64,000 nucleotides of DNA from Pseudomonas benzenivorans (GTDB taxonomy: Bacteria; Pseudomonadota; Gammaproteobacteria; Pseudomonadales; Pseudomonadaceae), in the NCBI RefSeq assembly GCF_033547155.1, contig NZ_CP137892.1, positions 2,170,001 through 2,234,000 of the forward strand, given 5' to 3'. Below the pieces are notes generated by a model, which was not told the origin of the DNA, made no database searches, and saw nothing but the letters and a program-made list of their open reading frames with translations. Shown here piece after piece: positions 61,273 to 64,000 of this stretch. Each line of letters starts with the position of its first letter. Positions within the stretch are counted from its first letter, which is position 1. The translations under genes were made by a program, and so were the position numbers.

Positions 61273-61896
61273 ATGGCACAACTCTTCTATCTGGCCGACC
61301 TGTTCGGCGTGGCGGTGTTCGCCATCACCGGTGCGCTGATGGCCGGACGCAAGTCCATGGATCTGTTCGGCGTGTTGGTCATCGCGGTGATCACCGCCCT
61401 CGGCGGCGGCACCTTGCGCGACCTGATTCTGGACAACCACCCGGTCAGCTGGATCCGCGACGACACCTATATCGCCGTGGCGACCCTGACGGCCGTGGGG
61501 ACCGTCGTCTGGGTACGCTTGACCCGGCCGATCCACGAGACCGGCCTGTTGATCGCCGATGCCTTCGGTTTGTCCGTCTTCACCGTGATCGGCACCGAGG
61601 TGGCCATGCAGCACGGCGTGCCGCTCAGCACTGCGGTGATCATGGGCGTGATGACGGGCGTGGCGGGCGGGGTGATGCGCGACGTGATCTGCAACGAGAT
61701 CCCGCTGATCTTCAAAAAGGAAATCTACGCCACCGCCTGCATCGCCGGTGCACTGGTGTTTATTGGCCTGCGCCTGCTCAACACGCCGCACTGGTTGGAC
61801 ACCGGCATTGCCATGCTGACCGTGCTGAGCATCCGCATGGCGGCCATTCGCTGGCGCTTTTCCTTGCCGCGTTTTCATTTGCTGGATCGAGACTAA
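61273..61896 (+). CDS. TRIC/UPF0126-type membrane channel protein
   Basis: A 207-residue inner-membrane protein with about seven helices formed by two inverted repeats. Each repeat ends with a glycine bend: ITALGGGTLRDLILDNHPV in the first and MTGVAGGVMRDVICNEIP in the second. This matches the prokaryotic TRIC family (E. coli YicG/YadS type), trimeric monovalent-cation channels; some members may move glycine. Cotranscription with gor is suggested by the 7-bp gap; no functional link is known. Confidence 0.92.
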   Translation: MAQLFYLADLFGVAVFAITGALMAGRKSMDLFGVLVIAVITALGGGTLRDLILDNHPVSWIRDDTYIAVATLTAVGTVVWVRLTRPIHETGLLIADAFGLSVFTVIGTEVAMQHGVPLSTAVIMGVMTGVAGGVMRDVICNEIPLIFKKEIYATACIAGALVFIGLRLLNTPHWLDTGIAMLTVLSIRMAAIRWRFSLPRFHLLDRD

Positions 61897-61898
61897 CG

Positions 61899-62279
61899 AT
61901 GATCGAACGCCTGGATCACCTAGTGCTGACCGTTGCCGATGTCGGCGCCACCGTGGCGTTCTACGAGCGCGTACTCGGCATGCGCCATGAACTGTTCGGC
62001 AGCGGTCGCAGTTCTCTGGTGTTCGGCAAGCAGAAACTCAACCTGCATCAGGCAGGTCGCGAATTCGAGCCCAAGGCCGCGCGCCCGACACCGGGGGCCA
62101 TCGATTTGTGCCTGATCAGCGACTGGCCCCTCGAGCGAATACTCAGCCATCTGGCTGAGCAAGGGGTCGAGATAGAAGAGGGGCCGGTCCTGCGAACAGG
62201 AGCACTCGGACCAATCGAATCGGTGTATTTCCGTGACCCGGACGGGAATCTGATAGAGATCGGTCGGTATTTGCGCTGA
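61899..62279 (+). CDS. VOC-family protein, GLOD5-like
   Basis: A 126-residue VOC protein. LDHLVLTVADVGATVAFYER, then FGKQKLNLHQAGREFEPKAA and VYFRDPDGNLIEIGRY give the two modules with candidate metal residues His and Glu. The FEPKAA segment and TPGAIDLCLI resemble the human GLOD5 group. Reaction unknown. It starts 2 bp after the TRIC stop and ends just before the dif region. Confidence 0.9.
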   Translation: MIERLDHLVLTVADVGATVAFYERVLGMRHELFGSGRSSLVFGKQKLNLHQAGREFEPKAARPTPGAIDLCLISDWPLERILSHLAEQGVEIEEGPVLRTGALGPIESVYFRDPDGNLIEIGRYLR

Positions 62280-62306
62280 GCCTTCATCACTGTCGGCATA
62301 ACCAAC

Positions 62307-62334
62307 ATTTAACATAATATACATTATGCGAAGT
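62307..62334 (-). other. dif: Chromosomal dif site (XerC/XerD dimer-resolution site)
   Basis: On the minus strand: XerC arm ACTTCGCATAA (62334-62324), central spacer TGTATA (62323-62318), XerD arm TTATGTTAAAT (62317-62307). Spacer and XerD arm equal E. coli dif, and the XerC arm differs only at positions 1, 2 and 4 (25 of 28 overall). It lies in a 172-bp intergenic gap and is the only site of this kind I saw. It marks the replication terminus. Confidence 0.93.
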
Positions 62335-62451
62335 ATTGGGTCGGTGCCACGGGGCGAGGGTGCTTGAATGCTGCCGCCGAACATTGCAGGCTGAACCAAG
62401 GGAATTCGATCAGAGGTTTAAGGGACGCCCGTGATCTCTCGGGAGGTTGCC

Positions 62452-63576
62452 ATGCCTCACTGCAATCCGTGCATCACCCTGTTTCTCGGCGGCGACCTGA
62501 TGTGCGCACGGGGCATCGATCAGATACTGCCTTACCCTGGTGACCCTCGTCTCCATGAGCCTTACGTCAAATGCGCCGGTGACTATGTGCAGCTGGCTGA
62601 ACGGCGCAATGGGCCTATTCCCTGGCCGGTGGATTTCGCTTATGCCTGGGGCGTTGCCCTGGATGAATTCAGGCGTCGTCGCCCGGACCTTCGCCTGGTC
62701 AATCTGGAAACCGCAGTAACCCGTCGCGGGCGGCCACAACCCAAGGGCATCAACTACCGGATGAATCCCGCCAACCTGCCATTGCTGGAGGTGGCCGGGA
62801 TCGACTGCTGTGCGCTGGCCAATAATCATGTGCTGGATTGGGGCGAGACCGGCCTGATCGACACGCTGCATGGCCTGAACGCCCATGGCTTGAGCCATGC
62901 CGGGGCCGGACTCGACCAGGAGGACGCCACGGCGCCGGCCATCCTGCCCCTGCCTGGTGGCCGGCTACTACTCTTTGCCTTCGCCACCGAGGACAGCGGC
63001 GTCCCGGCAGACTGGGCGGCCGCACCGCAGCGCGCGGGTGTCGCCCGCCTGGCTGATCTCTCGCGACAGAGCCTGGAGCAGATTGCGCAGCACATACAGA
63101 CGGCCAAGCAGCCTGGGGACCGGGTGGTGGCGTCTATTCATTGGGGGGGCAACTGGGGCTTCGCCATCCCCGAGGAACAGATCGACTTCGCCCATGGCCT
63201 GATCGAAGAAGCCGGCGTGGACCTGCTGCACGGCCACTCCTCGCACCATATCAAAGCCATCGAGGTCTACCGGCAGCATCTGATCCTCTATGGCTGCGGC
63301 GACCTGCTGGACGACTACGAGGGCATCGATGGTTATGCCGCCTATCGTGGCGATCTGGGGCTGCTGTATTTCGCCGATCTGGACGCCCATGGTCGCCTGT
63401 CGTCCCTGGAGTTGCAGCCCACGCGTCAGCAACGTCTGAGCATTCAGAGAGCCGAAGGCGCGGACCGGCAATGGCTGCAGCATACCCTCAGCCGTGAGTG
63501 CGGACGGTTCGGCTGTACCGTCCGCCCGACCAGCGAGAACGGCTTCGCCCTGGTCTGGCCCGACTCACCACACTAG
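62452..63576 (+). CDS. CapA/PgsA-family metallophosphatase-like protein
   Basis: A 374-residue protein of the bacterial capsule-synthesis CapA family, related to calcineurin-like phosphoesterases: ITLFLGGDLMCARGIDQIL (metal Asp), VNLETAVTRRG, CALANNHVLDWGETGL (N-H-x-L-D), SIHWGGNWGF and LLHGHSSHHIKAIEVYR. CapA proteins act in poly-gamma-glutamate export, but no cap/pgs ligase genes are here and no signal peptide is evident. The ATG at 62452 follows GGGAGG; a GTG at 62431 is unlikely. It is the first gene beyond dif. Confidence 0.88.
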   Translation: MPHCNPCITLFLGGDLMCARGIDQILPYPGDPRLHEPYVKCAGDYVQLAERRNGPIPWPVDFAYAWGVALDEFRRRRPDLRLVNLETAVTRRGRPQPKGINYRMNPANLPLLEVAGIDCCALANNHVLDWGETGLIDTLHGLNAHGLSHAGAGLDQEDATAPAILPLPGGRLLLFAFATEDSGVPADWAAAPQRAGVARLADLSRQSLEQIAQHIQTAKQPGDRVVASIHWGGNWGFAIPEEQIDFAHGLIEEAGVDLLHGHSSHHIKAIEVYRQHLILYGCGDLLDDYEGIDGYAAYRGDLGLLYFADLDAHGRLSSLELQPTRQQRLSIQRAEGADRQWLQHTLSRECGRFGCTVRPTSENGFALVWPDSPH

Positions 63577-63592
63577 CGTCATGATCAGGGCG

Positions 63593-64000
63593 TCACCGAT
63601 GCAAGGGCCGCCATTCGCCTTCGCGTTGCCAGGCGCGGTGGAGCAGATCGACCACCTCCTCGTCCGGCGTCTGGCCGAAATCCACGTACCAATGGCCGAT
63701 AGCCATCAGCATCAGCGGTTCGCAGGGACAAACCAGTTCGTCGACCTGGCCACGCAGCTGCGCGGCACTCTCTGCGGCGGCGACCGGCACGGCGATTATG
63801 ATGCGCGTCGGGGCCTGTTGGCGCACAGCCTGCACCGCCGCGTGCATGGTGGCGCCGGTGGCCACGCCGTCGTCGACCAGTATCACCTGCCGGTCACGCA
63901 GCACGGGCGCCGGCCGCTCGCCGCGATAGACCCGGGCCCGGCGCAGCAACTCCGCGGCCTCCCGTTCTGCGACGGCCTCGACGCTGGCTTGATCGACACG
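63593..64000 (-). CDS. Phosphoribosyltransferase-like protein, 5' truncated by the window edge
   Basis: The frame is open to the last base, so only the C-terminal 135 residues are seen. The PRPP-binding loop is VILVDDGVATGATMHAAVQA, preceded by ARVYRGERP and followed by IIIAVPVAAAES. The ending (CPCEPLMLMAIGHWYVDFGQ) belongs to the stand-alone PRTase group often found with dienelactone-hydrolase-type domains. Substrate unknown. It converges with the CapA-like gene (16 bp apart). Confidence 0.85.
   Translation of the reverse strand, partial: RVDQASVEAVAEREAAELLRRARVYRGERPAPVLRDRQVILVDDGVATGATMHAAVQAVRQQAPTRIIIAVPVAAAESAAQLRGQVDELVCPCEPLMLMAIGHWYVDFGQTPDEEVVDLLHRAWQREGEWRPLHR

Overview
The window reads as about 64 kb of a GC-rich Pseudomonas chromosome. 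The best markers are the major lipoprotein OprI, a family I.1 lipase with its dedicated foldase, the liu leucine-degradation operon in its usual Pseudomonas order, a FAN1 nuclease, and a chromosomal dif site. I saw no rRNA, tRNA, CRISPR array or intact mobile element. Nearly all of it is ordinary core or metabolic sequence.

Layout. 0-10 kb: DoxX fragment; lipA-lif behind a candidate sigma-54 promoter; thpR, greB, the ybbA-ybbP ABC exporter head to head with tesA, then an L,D-transpeptidase and oprI. 10-19 kb: an unrecognised envelope protein, DAHP synthase, a PilZ protein, a thioredoxin-like protein, PanE, a 5'-nucleotidase, a universal stress protein, cysB and the ABC-F ATPase ybiT. 19-29 kb: an integrase remnant, a MocR-type regulator, ccoG, cysI with its DUF934 partner, and a coupled pair made of FAN1 and an XPD/DinG-like helicase that carries a RecB/Cas4-type nuclease signature. 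29-35 kb: small housekeeping and hypothetical genes (globin, parvulin, PilT/PilU ATPase, DJ-1, cupin, GST, chorismate mutase, GNAT).

35-57 kb is a catabolic block. liuR-liuABCDE-aacS degrades leucine to acetoacetate and acetyl-CoA. Two tandem secreted subtilases follow. Then comes a second acyl-CoA cluster (two acyl-CoA ligases, AraC regulator, HSD10-type dehydrogenase, thiolase, acyl-CoA dehydrogenase) suited to isoleucine or short branched acyl-CoA oxidation. A palindrome upstream of liuR and a related site upstream of the second cluster suggest shared LiuR control.

57-64 kb: ugd and galU (UDP-glucuronate supply), two VOC proteins, glutathione reductase, a TRIC-type channel, a CapA-like protein and a phosphoribosyltransferase cut by the window edge. 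Between the second VOC gene and the CapA-like gene lies a near-perfect dif site (62307-62334), the XerCD chromosome-dimer resolution site. This places the window at the replication terminus. FtsK-orienting octamers seen by eye point overwhelmingly toward it.

I did not find an obviously new multi-gene system. The observations most worth following are dif with its KOPS polarity, the two LiuR-type operators, the FAN1-helicase pair, the lipase sigma-54 promoter, the tandem subtilase duplication, and several small scars (integrase remnant, mosaic repeat, palindromic elements in the liu operon).
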